Part shown: piece by piece, positions 18,902 to 29,992 of the stretch
Layout: every line of letters begins with the position of its first letter
Numbering within the stretch: the stretch's first letter is position 1
NCBI GenBank assembly: GCA_009845905.1
Contig: VXYS01000003.1
Span: 254,112 to 318,111, forward strand
Direction of reading: 5' to 3'
Length of the DNA stretch: 64,000 bases
Origin: Gammaproteobacteria bacterium
Lineage (GTDB): Bacteria > Pseudomonadota > Gammaproteobacteria > Steroidobacterales > Foliamicaceae
The notes under the pieces: generated by a model
What the model saw: only the letters and a program-made list of their open reading frames with translations
What the model was told of the DNA's origin: nothing
The model's database searches: none
Made by a program: the position numbers and the translations under genes

Positions 18902-20266
18902 TTACTTTCGCACCCGGGCGTGCAATGTTCCGCGGGCAAGTCGCGCCCGTATGTCGCTCCCCGGAGCCGCCTGAGAAGCATCGGTGAGAACCCGGCCTTC
19001 GGGACCGGTCACGATGGCGTAACCCCGGTTCAGCGTGTTCTGGGGACCCAGCCCGCGCAGCGCTGAACGCGCCACGTCCAACCGCCGGTACGAGGAGGCA
19101 AGCAGGCTATGCGCGGCTGCGCCGAGACGAGGGACCAGCCACTCAAGCCGGGTCTGGTGGCGGCCGGCCACGGTCAGGGGCGAACCGGCAAGAAGCCGGG
19201 CCCGCAGCGTCGTCAACGATTGCGCGCCGGAATCCGGCAGCCGCACTGCCGTGCTGCGCATTCGGTCGTGCAGTTCGTCGAGGCGCTGACCGCATTGCAT
19301 CAGCCGCGCGGGGGGTCCGGCGCGGGTCAGCCTGCCCGACAGTTGATTCAGCGATCGGCCCCGCCACGACAGCACCGATCCGGCCGCCTCCCCGATACTG
19401 CTCCGGGCGCGTTCCACCCGCCGAAGCCAGTCGGCCGCATCCGGCGTGGCGATCTCGGCCGCCTGAGACGGGGTTGCCGCCCGTCGGTCGGCAACGAAGT
19501 CCGCGATCGTGTAGTCCGTTTCGTGCCCGATTCCACTGATCAGGGGAATGGGATAGGCCGCAATGAAACGCGCCAGGTGTTCGTCGTTGAACGTGGCCAG
19601 GTCTTCCAGGTCGCCACCGCCGCGCGCCAGAATCACCAGGTCGCAGGTCTTTTGCTCCGCCGCGGCTCGCAAGGCCCCGACAACCTGTTCGCTGGCTCCC
19701 GCGCCTTGCACCTGGGTGTGGTACAGCGCCACGGGCAATGCCGGAAAGCGGTTGCGCAACACCGTGACCACATCGCGCGCCGCCGCGCTCTCCCGCGAAC
19801 TGACCAGCCCGATTCGGTTCGGCAGCAGGGGAATCGACCGCTTGCGCTCTTCGTCGAACAGCCCCTCTTCCCTGAGCTGGCGCTTGAGCGCCTCGAACTG
19901 CTGCAACAGTTTGCCGACGCCGGTCTCGCGCATGCCCGAGACTATGATCTGATATCTGCTGCGAGGCGTATAGGCCTGCACCTGGCCGGTGACTATGACG
20001 CGCTGACCGTCGGCCGGCTTGAAGTTGAGGCGGCGATTGGCGGTGGCAAACATCGCGCAATCGATCAGCGCATCCTCGTCCTTCAGCTTGAAATACATGT
20101 GAAGCCCGCGGACATGCCGGAAATCGGCGATCTCGCCTTCCACCCTCACTGCCGCAAACTCGTCCCTGAGGCGGGCCGCAATGAGCCGGACCAACTGGCC
20201 GACTTGAAGCAATGGCGCGTCTTCGGTCCGCTCGCCTGCGCCGAGGTTTACCACTTCGCCACGCAT
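18902..20266 (-). CDS. xseA: exodeoxyribonuclease VII large subunit
   Basis: XseA with XseB degrades single-stranded DNA. The 454-residue protein has the N-terminal OB fold (LLQVGQLVRLIAARL, VRVEGEIADF, YFKLKDEDALIDCAMF), the catalytic core (RIGLVSSRESAAARDV, LVILARGGGDLEDLATFNDEHLARF, SGIGHETDYTIADFVADRRAATPSQAAE) and a C-terminal helical region ending ALRGLGPQNTLNRGYAIV. It is divergent from guaB, with starts about 38 bases apart. xseB is not in the window. Confidence 0.96.
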   Translation of the reverse strand: MRGEVVNLGAGERTEDAPLLQVGQLVRLIAARLRDEFAAVRVEGEIADFRHVRGLHMYFKLKDEDALIDCAMFATANRRLNFKPADGQRVIVTGQVQAYTPRSRYQIIVSGMRETGVGKLLQQFEALKRQLREEGLFDEERKRSIPLLPNRIGLVSSRESAAARDVVTVLRNRFPALPVALYHTQVQGAGASEQVVGALRAAAEQKTCDLVILARGGGDLEDLATFNDEHLARFIAAYPIPLISGIGHETDYTIADFVADRRAATPSQAAEIATPDAADWLRRVERARSSIGEAAGSVLSWRGRSLNQLSGRLTRAGPPARLMQCGQRLDELHDRMRSTAVRLPDSGAQSLTTLRARLLAGSPLTVAGRHQTRLEWLVPRLGAAAHSLLASSYRRLDVARSALRGLGPQNTLNRGYAIVTGPEGRVLTDASQAAPGSDIRARLARGTLHARVRK

Positions 20267-20280
20267 TTGTAAGATAATAG

Positions 20281-23308
<3,028 letters not shown>

Positions 23309-23312
<4 letters not shown>

Positions 23313-23779
23313 AAGCGGGGCCGCGGCCTGCGGGCGACGACGAGCGTTACATGCGGCGGGCGCTTGAGCTTGCCGCGCAGGCGGGCGAAGAGGGCGAGGT
23401 GCCGGTCGGCGCCGTCCTGGTCCACGACGGGCGCATCCTGGGCCAGGGCAGGAACCGAATGATCGCGAGCGGAGACCCCACTGCGCACGCGGAGATGGAA
23501 GCTATTCGTACTGCCTGCCGGACGTTCGGCAACTACCGCCTCCCGGGCGCCGAACTGTTCGTGACGCTGGAACCCTGCGCGATGTGCGCGGGCGCTATCG
23601 TTCTGGCGCGCATTTCCCACGTGGTTTTCTCGGCGCGCGATCCCAGGTCGGGCGCCGGCGGCAGCGTTTTCGACGTCCTGGACAACGCGGCCCTCAACCA
23701 TCGATGCGAAGTGCAGGCAGGACTGCTGGAGCAGCAATCGGCCGAATTGCTGCGCGCCTTTTTCCAGTCCCGCCGCTAG
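23309..23779 (+). CDS. tadA: tRNA-specific adenosine deaminase TadA
   Basis: TadA makes inosine-34 in tRNA-Arg(ACG). The 156-residue protein has the zinc and proton-shuttle motif HAEMEAIR, the PCAMCAGAI zinc motif, and [20 protein letters not shown]. The GTG at 23309 overlaps the guaA stop in GTGA, mirroring the guaB-guaA junction; GTG 23303 two codons earlier is also possible. The guaBA-tadA order is common in Gammaproteobacteria. Confidence 0.93.
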
Positions 23780-23789
23780 GAGAGCTTTC

Positions 23790-23820
23790 GTTATCATTGG
23801 TTTCGAAAACCATCGGTAAC
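23790..23820. promoter_or_regulatory. operator-like imperfect palindrome before the efflux operon
   Basis: GTTATCATTGGTTT on the left and AAACCATCGGTAAC on the right flank a short centre. Eleven of fifteen positions pair, including uninterrupted GGTTT/AAACC and GTTA/TAAC. It lies between the tadA stop and the GTG start of the HlyD-type gene, with no T-run. This placement is more like a repressor site, for example of a TetR-type regulator, than an intrinsic terminator. No regulator gene is adjacent. Confidence 0.4.
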
Positions 23821-23824
23821 AAGA

Positions 23825-24817
23825 GTGAATCCTGAAATACCCCACACTGCGCTGCAAAAGGCAGCGTTCGCCGGGGTGATCGCGTGCGCTCTGCTCGCCG
23901 CGGGCTGCACAGGCGACTCTTCGCCGCTGCCGCTGGTGGGCACGCTGGAGCGCGAACGCATGGAGCTGGTGGCGGAGTTCCACGAGTCCATCGTGGAACT
24001 GAACGTCATCGAAGGGGAGCGGGTGCAGGCCGGGCAGTTGTTGATGCGGCAAGACGGCGCCCGGGTCGCTCAGGACCTCAAGGCGGCGGAAGCGGCCGTT
24101 ACCCGGACACGCCAGCGCCTGGCGGAACTCGTTCGCGGCCCTCGCGAGGAGGCGATTCGCGCCGCCCGCGCGCGCCTTGACGGCGCAAGGGAGATTCTTG
24201 AGGTCAGCACCCGCGAACACTTGCGCGTCAGGGACCTGGCGGAACAGAACATCGCCAGCCGGACCGACGTGGATCGCGCGTTGCGGGCCGTGGAAATCGC
24301 CCGGACCGACGTGGAGGCGCTGGGCGCCGTTCTGGAAGACCTGCTGGACGGGGCCACGGTGGAAGAGCTGGGACAGGCCGAGGCCGCCGTGGACGAAGCG
24401 CAGGCCCGGCTGGAGCGCCTGCGGATCAGCGCCGAGCGCCTAGAAATCGTGGCGCCCCGAAACGGCCGGGTCGAGGCGCTGCCGTACGAGTTGGGAGAAC
24501 GGCCTCCACCTGGGTCGACGCTGGCCGTGATGCTGGCCGGCGACACCCTGCATGCGCGGATCTACGTGCCGGAACCGTTGCGGGCGCGCGTTCAGCCAGG
24601 ACTGGCCGCCCGGATAAGAGTGGATGGCCTTGCAAACGAAATCGAGGGCACGGTGACCTTCGTTTCCTTGGAAGCGGCGTTTACGCCTTACTTCTCGCTG
24701 ACACAGCGCGACCGCAGCCGGCTCGCCTACCTGGCGAAGGTTTCGATCAGGGAAGACGCCTACGGTGATTTACCGGTCGGGCAGCCGGTGGAAGTCGACT
24801 TTCCGTCGCTCAGGTGA
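23825..24817 (+). CDS. HlyD-family periplasmic adaptor, lipoprotein
   Basis: The 330-residue protein has a lipoprotein signal with lipobox LAAGC (cysteine 28), a biotinyl-lipoyl-like half (ELNVIEGERVQAGQLLMRQD), a long alpha-hairpin (about 75-210, KAAEAAVTRTRQRLAEL to AAVDEAQARLERLRI) and a beta-barrel (NGRVEALPYELGERPPPGSTL). It would bridge the inner membrane transporter to an outer membrane duct. It starts GTG at 23825 and overlaps the ATPase gene by 4 bases. This resembles the ybhG/ybhF/ybhS set, but the cargo is unknown. Confidence 0.88.
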   Translation: MNPEIPHTALQKAAFAGVIACALLAAGCTGDSSPLPLVGTLERERMELVAEFHESIVELNVIEGERVQAGQLLMRQDGARVAQDLKAAEAAVTRTRQRLAELVRGPREEAIRAARARLDGAREILEVSTREHLRVRDLAEQNIASRTDVDRALRAVEIARTDVEALGAVLEDLLDGATVEELGQAEAAVDEAQARLERLRISAERLEIVAPRNGRVEALPYELGERPPPGSTLAVMLAGDTLHARIYVPEPLRARVQPGLAARIRVDGLANEIEGTVTFVSLEAAFTPYFSLTQRDRSRLAYLAKVSIREDAYGDLPVGQPVEVDFPSLR

Positions 24818-25755
24818 ACGATAACGACTTTGCGATTTCCTGCCGCGGCCTGACGCGCCGCTTCGGTCCCGTAACCGCGGTCAGCAATCTCGATCTCGAT
24901 GTCCCGCGCGGCCGTATCTTCGGCTTCCTGGGCCCTAACGGTTCCGGCAAGTCCACGACGATGCGGCTTTTGTGCGGACTGCTGGTGCCGTCCGCGGGGC
25001 AGGCCACCGTTCTCGGCTGCCGCGTGCCCGAGGAAGCCGAGAAACTGCGCCTGCAGATGGGCTACATGACCCAGAAATTCTCGCTGTACGAGGACCTGAC
25101 CGTCCTCGAGAACCTGCGTTTCGTCGCCCGCGTATTCGACCTGGGATTGCGGCGCATGCGGGAACGCATCGAGGTCAACAGCGCCCTGTATGAACTGAAC
25201 GACCTGCATTCACGCCTCGCCGGGACCTTGAGCGGCGGCCAGAAGCAGCGGCTGGCCCTGGCCGCCGTCACGCTGCACGAACCCCGGCTGCTGTTGCTCG
25301 ATGAACCCACCAGCGCTGTGGATCCGCAGAGCCGGCGGGATTTCTGGGACCGCCTGTTCGAGCTGGCCGACCAGGGCACGACGATCCTCGTCTCCACTCA
25401 CTTCATGGACGAGGCGGAACGATGTCACCGCCTCACTTTTCTCGATCGGGGCGCGATGGTGCGGGAAGGCCCTCCGCAGGAACTGATGGACCGGCTTGAG
25501 GCGATCACGGTCGAAGTCGCGACCCGGATGCCCAGGCGCACCCGTGCATTGCTCGACCCGAACGATTGGGTCCTGGCCGTGACCCAGCTCGGCAACCGGC
25601 TGCGGGTCATGCTCGATCCGGACACGGCGTCCCCGGTTGAACGGATCGACGCCTTACTCAAGCAGGCGTCTTTACAGGCTGCGGTGCGGCGAACGGGCGC
25701 CACGCTGGAAGACGTATTCGTGGCCGCCACGAACTTTCAAAGGCCGTCCCGGTGA
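24814..25755 (+). CDS. ABC transporter ATP-binding protein (ABC-2 exporter)
   Basis: The 313-residue ATPase has Walker A GPNGSGKST (about residue 38), Q-loop MTQKFSLYEDLTV, signature LSGGQKQRLALA, Walker B LLLLDEPTSAVDP and a switch His in STHFMDEAERC. Its C-terminal part (about 235-313) is the DUF4162-like extension common in ABC-2 drug and polymer exporters. It overlaps both the upstream adaptor gene (GTGA) and the downstream permease gene (GTGA), indicating one operon and one complex. Confidence 0.95.
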   Translation: MNDNDFAISCRGLTRRFGPVTAVSNLDLDVPRGRIFGFLGPNGSGKSTTMRLLCGLLVPSAGQATVLGCRVPEEAEKLRLQMGYMTQKFSLYEDLTVLENLRFVARVFDLGLRRMRERIEVNSALYELNDLHSRLAGTLSGGQKQRLALAAVTLHEPRLLLLDEPTSAVDPQSRRDFWDRLFELADQGTTILVSTHFMDEAERCHRLTFLDRGAMVREGPPQELMDRLEAITVEVATRMPRRTRALLDPNDWVLAVTQLGNRLRVMLDPDTASPVERIDALLKQASLQAAVRRTGATLEDVFVAATNFQRPSR

Positions 25756-26942
25756 ACCTCTGGCGGGCGTTCACGTTCATCGTGGTGGGCCTGTGGCGGG
25801 CCTTCGTGTTCAGCCTTTCCTGGGTACCTCCGTTGCTGCGCCTGGTGCGGTTCTGGTTCCGCCGGACTTCGGCGATCGTCGACAAGGAAATGCGCCAGTT
25901 GGCTCGGGAGCGGCTGACGCTGGGAATGATCGTGGGACTGCCGCTCATCCAGATCATCCTGTTCGGCTACGCCATCAACACCGACGTGCGCCACATGGCG
26001 GCCGGGCTGGTGGACCACGCGGACACCTCGATGTCGCGGCAACTCGCGGGCGCCCTGGAAGCGAGCCAGGTGCTGGATTTCGTGAGCCGGTCGGGCGACG
26101 TGGCCGAATTGCTGGGCCAGATGCGCCGCGGCGACCTGCGTACCGTGCTCTACATCCCCGCGGATTTCGAGCGCCGCCTGAGCGACGGCGACCGTCCGCT
26201 GGCGCAATTGATGGTCGACGCCGGCGATCCGACCATCATCAGCGCGATAGAGCGGCTGGTGCAGTTTCTTCCGTCGCCGCGCGCCCAAACCGGACAGCCG
26301 GACATGCCCCTGGCGCTTCGCTTCTACTTCAACCCCGAACGGCGCTCGGCCGTGCAGATCGTGCCCGCCCTCGTCGGCCTGATTCTCAACTTCACGATGA
26401 TCGTGTTCACGGCGGTCGCAGTGGTGCGCGAGCGCGAGCGCGGCAACCTGGAGTTCCTGATCACCACGCCGGTGCGCAACTACGAGCTGATGCTGGGCAA
26501 GATCGCGCCCTACATCCTGATCGGCTTGATCCAGGTGTCGATCGTCTATTTCGCGGGAACCTGGCTGTTCCGCGTGCCAACCGTGGGGTCCTTGCTCGAT
26601 CTATATCTGGCCAGCCTTGTTTTCGTTGCCGCCACACTGGGCATCGGACTGTCCATATCCACGTTCGCCAAATCGCAGTTCCAGGCGATCCAGGGGGCGA
26701 TCTTCTTCATGTTGCCGATGCTGCTGCTGTCCGGCTTCATGTTCCCCTTCGACGGAATGCCCAGGGTGGCCCAGTGGGTGGGGCTGCTGTTCCCGATCAC
26801 GCACTTCGTGGAGTTGGTACGGGGCATCATCCTTCGCGGTGCGACCCTGGCGGATATGGCGCCACAGATGTACGCCATCTCGGGCCTGTTCCTGGTGTCG
26901 ATCGCGATTCCGGTGCTGCGATTCACCAAGCGCCTGGATTAG
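25752..26942 (+). CDS. ABC-2 family permease
   Basis: The 396-residue protein has an N-terminal span (about 38-60 then 55-75), a large extracytoplasmic domain (about 80-210) and five or six C-terminal spans with FLITTPVRNYELMLGKI and MLPMLLLSGFMFPFDGMP, the ABC-2 signature region. It pairs with the ATPase next to it. Only one permease gene is present, so it probably works as a homodimer, unlike YbhS/YbhR. The first 35 residues (VVGLWRAFVFSLSWVPPLLR) are an unusual hydrophobic leader before the normal RRTSAIVDKEMRQLARE start. Confidence 0.92.
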   Translation: MNLWRAFTFIVVGLWRAFVFSLSWVPPLLRLVRFWFRRTSAIVDKEMRQLARERLTLGMIVGLPLIQIILFGYAINTDVRHMAAGLVDHADTSMSRQLAGALEASQVLDFVSRSGDVAELLGQMRRGDLRTVLYIPADFERRLSDGDRPLAQLMVDAGDPTIISAIERLVQFLPSPRAQTGQPDMPLALRFYFNPERRSAVQIVPALVGLILNFTMIVFTAVAVVRERERGNLEFLITTPVRNYELMLGKIAPYILIGLIQVSIVYFAGTWLFRVPTVGSLLDLYLASLVFVAATLGIGLSISTFAKSQFQAIQGAIFFMLPMLLLSGFMFPFDGMPRVAQWVGLLFPITHFVELVRGIILRGATLADMAPQMYAISGLFLVSIAIPVLRFTKRLD

Positions 26943-26975
26943 CGTGGCGCGACAGCGGATCAGGGAGCGGCGCAA

Positions 26976-26981
26976 TATAAT
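26976..26981 (+). promoter_or_regulatory. TATAAT -10 element for tRNA-Ser
   Basis: A perfect TATAAT lies 8 bases before the tRNA-Ser 5' end and is followed by a GC-rich stretch, as in tRNA gene promoters. No good -35 box was seen at 16-18 bases upstream; GCGACA at 26949 is too far away. Confidence 0.45.
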
Positions 26982-26989
26982 CCGCCCCC

Positions 26990-27077
26990 GGAGGGATGCC
27001 GGAGAGGCCTAACGGCGCTGATTCGAAATCAGATGGGGGCGATCCGCCCCACGTGGGTTCGAATCCCACTCCCTCCG
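26990..27077 (+). tRNA. tRNA-Ser (anticodon CGA)
   Basis: The acceptor arm GGAGGGA pairs with TCCCTCC at 27070-27076. The loop TTCGAAA gives anticodon CGA, a long variable arm (GGGGGCGATCCGCCCC region) marks a class II tRNA, and the T-arm is GTGGGTTCGAATCCCAC. The discriminator is G. The encoded tail is CC then G. A lower-GC gene block starts 16 bases downstream, so this may be an integration target. Confidence 0.95.
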
Positions 27078-27092
27078 CCGCCATTTATCGGA

Positions 27093-28118
27093 TCAGAGGT
27101 TTCCGACCAGGTTCCAGGAGTTTCCGTCCGGCGCAACGAACGAAATGCTTGGGGCGCCATATTCGTTTCCGCAGACGTCGGTCACGTCGGTGGCGCCGCC
27201 ATCAATAACGCGGGCACGGTAATCATCGATGTCCCGAACCTGATAAGTGAAGAGCGACATGCCGAGCGAACCCGGACGGCTCTTGTCATAAACGTCAGGC
27301 ATTTCCGCGCTTTCGGCCATGCGTACGATCTTCAGGCGCCCGGACAAATGGCCGGAAATGTCGAGTGACGAGCGCGGGTCATCAAAGTCGTGAATGTGAT
27401 AAACCTCTTCGTCGCTCAGGGCAAAAGTCGCCTTGTTGCCGGGAGCACAGGTCGGCTTGCCTCCAAGGCTGTGCTCTTTCTGCTTCAGCAGGCCGAGGCA
27501 CTGATCATAGAACGCAAGATTTGAAGGGTCGTCCGAGCGGATCATGATGCCGTGATGGGTAAACTGACTCGTCTTCAGGAAGCTGTTGTCATCAATCAGG
27601 CCATAGGTCGGCTTTTCGTAGTTGTAGCGCTCAAACAGCGCCAATCGATGAAAAGGATGCGTGACAATGCCTTCACGAATACCAATGGGTTTGGAGAAAA
27701 AGGGTTGACCCTTGTCCATCGCATACACTTGTAACCAATGCGGAATTATGTAGCTCCAGGGTTGCCCCAGGGCGATCGCATCCTCCACATGATTGAGAAC
27801 GTTCAGAATACTTCGTGTCAGGACAACCCCCCACCGTCCGCCATCCTGACGCAAGTGCCTTGTGATCCCGATACCGGCATTGACCGGTTTGTCCCACTGC
27901 ATGAGACGCAGGAAGCTGTGGTCCGTGTCCAGATGCTGCATCTGGACCGATTTCAGCGCTGAATCGACACCGTAAAGGCCTTTTGCTTCCCGGGCGGGCA
28001 GTGAACCTTGCCGGGTAACCTTGTATCCAAACTGTCCCCAGAACTTCATGCCCTCCGTAAGGTCGGGCACGCCTATGCAACTTTCGTACAAACCACGAAT
28101 CTGCGGTGTTTCGGTCAC
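27093..28118 (-). CDS. VOC-family (glyoxalase/dioxygenase fold) protein
   Basis: The 341-residue protein contains repeated VOC-type modules: GLYESCIGVPDLTEGMKFWGQFGYKVTRQG near the start split across a fold unit, THHGIMIRSDDPSNLAFYDQCLGL at mid-protein, and FTYQVRDIDDYRARVIDGGATDV with SISFVAPDGNSWNLVGNL at the end. VOC proteins include glyoxalases, extradiol dioxygenases and antibiotic-binding proteins; I cannot assign a substrate. The start chosen is GTG 28118 with GGAG eight bases upstream; the open frame beyond it runs into the divergent MFS gene. Codon use is less GC-rich than flanking genes. Confidence 0.72.
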   Translation of the reverse strand: MTETPQIRGLYESCIGVPDLTEGMKFWGQFGYKVTRQGSLPAREAKGLYGVDSALKSVQMQHLDTDHSFLRLMQWDKPVNAGIGITRHLRQDGGRWGVVLTRSILNVLNHVEDAIALGQPWSYIIPHWLQVYAMDKGQPFFSKPIGIREGIVTHPFHRLALFERYNYEKPTYGLIDDNSFLKTSQFTHHGIMIRSDDPSNLAFYDQCLGLLKQKEHSLGGKPTCAPGNKATFALSDEEVYHIHDFDDPRSSLDISGHLSGRLKIVRMAESAEMPDVYDKSRPGSLGMSLFTYQVRDIDDYRARVIDGGATDVTDVCGNEYGAPSISFVAPDGNSWNLVGNL

Positions 28119-28159
28119 GGTTTTTTCTCCATGTCTGCTGCCCACCCCCGGCGTCGAAG

Positions 28160-29515
28160 ATGAGTTTGATCGACGGTAACACTTGCGGTCAAGCCGGCCC
28201 CGATCGACGGTGGCCCGCGCCACGCTATAGCTGGTACATGGTCGTACTGCTGACCATTGTCTATATTTTCTCGTTCATCGACAGATTCATTCTTGGCTTG
28301 CTTATTCAGCCCATACAGGCTGATCTCGATCTCACGGATACGCAAATAGGCTTGTTGCTGGGGCCGGCGTTTGCCATTTTTTATGTCCTGATGGGTTTGC
28401 CCTTCGGCTGGCTGGCGGACCGCAAACGCAGAACGTTCATCGTGGCTGCCGGTTTGGCAATATGGTCTGCGGCAACCGCTGTGTCCGGTCTGGTGCGGTC
28501 CTTCCTGGGACTGTTTATCGCGCGAATGTCGGTCGGAGTGGGTGAAGCCTCCCTCAGCCCATGCGCCATGTCCCTGATGGCCGATTGCTTCCCGAAAGAA
28601 AAGCGCGGTAAACCCATCGCCTTTTATTCGATGGCAATTTCTCTGGGAGCGGGCATTGCCGCCCTGACAGGAGCGGCGGTCATCGCCTGGGCAACGCAAT
28701 CGGATTACGTCACCATTCCCGGATTGGGCGATCTGGCGCCCTGGAGAGTGAGCCTGCTGGTTGTGGGCTTGCCGGGTCTTTTGCTGGTGCCGTTTGTCTT
28801 GTTCCTGAGAGAGCCGGAACGCACGGTGGACACCGTCACGTCCAATGCGCAGGGCATCGGATACCGGGCCGTCTTCAGCTATATCCGCGGTCGTCCGGCC
28901 GGCTTTTTTGGAGTGGTCTGGGTCTTTGGATACGTGATTCTGATCGGCTTCAGCTCCAGTTGGGGGGCCGCGGCATTTGCCAGAACATGGGGTTGGTCGC
29001 CGGTCCAGTACGGGCAGGCCATCGGCATATTGTTCATTGTGCTGGGGCCGCTCGCCGTAAACCTTGGCGGCTGGATGTCCGACAGGTTGTTGCAAAAAGG
29101 CCACACTGCGGCGCCTTTGCTTGTGGGCTTATATGGAGTGCCTGTAATGACGGTTGCAGGGATCGTTTGGCCCCTGATGCCGTCTGCAGGCCTGGGGCTC
29201 GTTTTCCTTGGCGCGATGCTTGCCGCTGTCGCCCTGTCCACCGCAACGGGCGTAACCGCGCTCCTGAATATCATTCCGTCCAATGTACGCGGTCAGTCCG
29301 TCGCAATCTATTACATGGCCACCGCCTTGCTTGGGCAGGGCCTTGGTCCGCTATGTATCGGGCTTATGAACGATTACGTGTTCGGATACGACAATCTGCG
29401 TTACTCGATGGCGTCCTTGCCCGTGATTTTTGGCATTCCCCTGTTTCTTGCCGTGCCGTGGATTTTGAAAAATTATCGCCAATCTTTTGAGAAACTGAAT
29501 AGCCCTCAATCGTAA
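28160..29515 (+). CDS. MFS transporter (Spinster-like)
   Basis: The 451-residue protein has about 12 membrane spans and the MFS signature between spans 2 and 3 (GWLADRKRRTFIV), with FIDRFILGLLIQPIQADLDLTDTQIGLL in the first span region, typical of Spinster-type carriers. It starts at ATG 28160, 41 bases from the divergent VOC gene, so the two probably share a control region and perhaps a substrate. Codon use and base composition are lower in GC than in the flanking core genes. Confidence 0.88.
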   Translation: MSLIDGNTCGQAGPDRRWPAPRYSWYMVVLLTIVYIFSFIDRFILGLLIQPIQADLDLTDTQIGLLLGPAFAIFYVLMGLPFGWLADRKRRTFIVAAGLAIWSAATAVSGLVRSFLGLFIARMSVGVGEASLSPCAMSLMADCFPKEKRGKPIAFYSMAISLGAGIAALTGAAVIAWATQSDYVTIPGLGDLAPWRVSLLVVGLPGLLLVPFVLFLREPERTVDTVTSNAQGIGYRAVFSYIRGRPAGFFGVVWVFGYVILIGFSSSWGAAAFARTWGWSPVQYGQAIGILFIVLGPLAVNLGGWMSDRLLQKGHTAAPLLVGLYGVPVMTVAGIVWPLMPSAGLGLVFLGAMLAAVALSTATGVTALLNIIPSNVRGQSVAIYYMATALLGQGLGPLCIGLMNDYVFGYDNLRYSMASLPVIFGIPLFLAVPWILKNYRQSFEKLNSPQS

Positions 29516-29539
29516 GAATCTGTTTTTGAAAGGTATTAC

Positions 29540-29839
29540 ATGATTTCAGTGATTGCGTCGGAACAGCTTATCGAGCTTTTGAAATCGGGCATACAACCCA
29601 TTCTGATTGATGTGCGGGAACCGGTGGAATTCAGGCAGGGTCACATCGCCGGCGCCAGGAATGTGCCTCTCACGGCACTGTCCGACGTTATCGCAGACTA
29701 TGATCCGAATGACGAAGTTGTTTTCGTATGCCAGTCCGGACTGCGTAGCCTTCAAGCCGCCAATTTCTGGAACAGTATTGGATACGGGAAAGCGATGAGT
29801 CTGGAGGGCGGCATGGATGCCTGGAACGCCGCCCGCTAA
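29540..29839 (+). CDS. single-domain rhodanese-like protein
   Basis: The 99-residue protein is one rhodanese domain: LIDVREPVEFRQGHIAGARNVPL, and the active-site loop VCQSGLRS with the catalytic Cys near residue 67. Such proteins carry persulfide sulfur. It follows the MFS gene by 24 bases on the same strand and shares its lower GC. The partner and in vivo donor are unknown. Confidence 0.9.
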   Translation: MISVIASEQLIELLKSGIQPILIDVREPVEFRQGHIAGARNVPLTALSDVIADYDPNDEVVFVCQSGLRSLQAANFWNSIGYGKAMSLEGGMDAWNAAR

Positions 29840-29913
29840 GGCCGCGCACAGATCCATGCGTATCGAGTTTGAGAATCTCATGCCAGGTCCGTGTACCGGG
29901 TAACGGCCGCACT

Positions 29914-29919
29914 TATAAT
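29914..29919 (+). promoter_or_regulatory. TATAAT -10-like element before the HMG-CoA synthase gene
   Basis: A perfect TATAAT sits about 74 bases upstream of the ATG at 29993, in the 153-base gap after the rhodanese gene. No convincing -35 was seen. The rest of the gap shows no hairpin or copy of the tRNA-Ser end. Confidence 0.3.
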
Positions 29920-29992
29920 CAATTGACTGCGGGGGGCTTGTCATGAGCACATTTCGCCCTGCGCGCGCTCGACAAGAGGGTAATAGCACTTC

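Noticed and set aside
29840..29992. Right attachment site duplicating the tRNA-Ser 3' end
   Set aside because: No copy of the tRNA end (GGTTCGAATCCCACTCC) was found in or near this gap.
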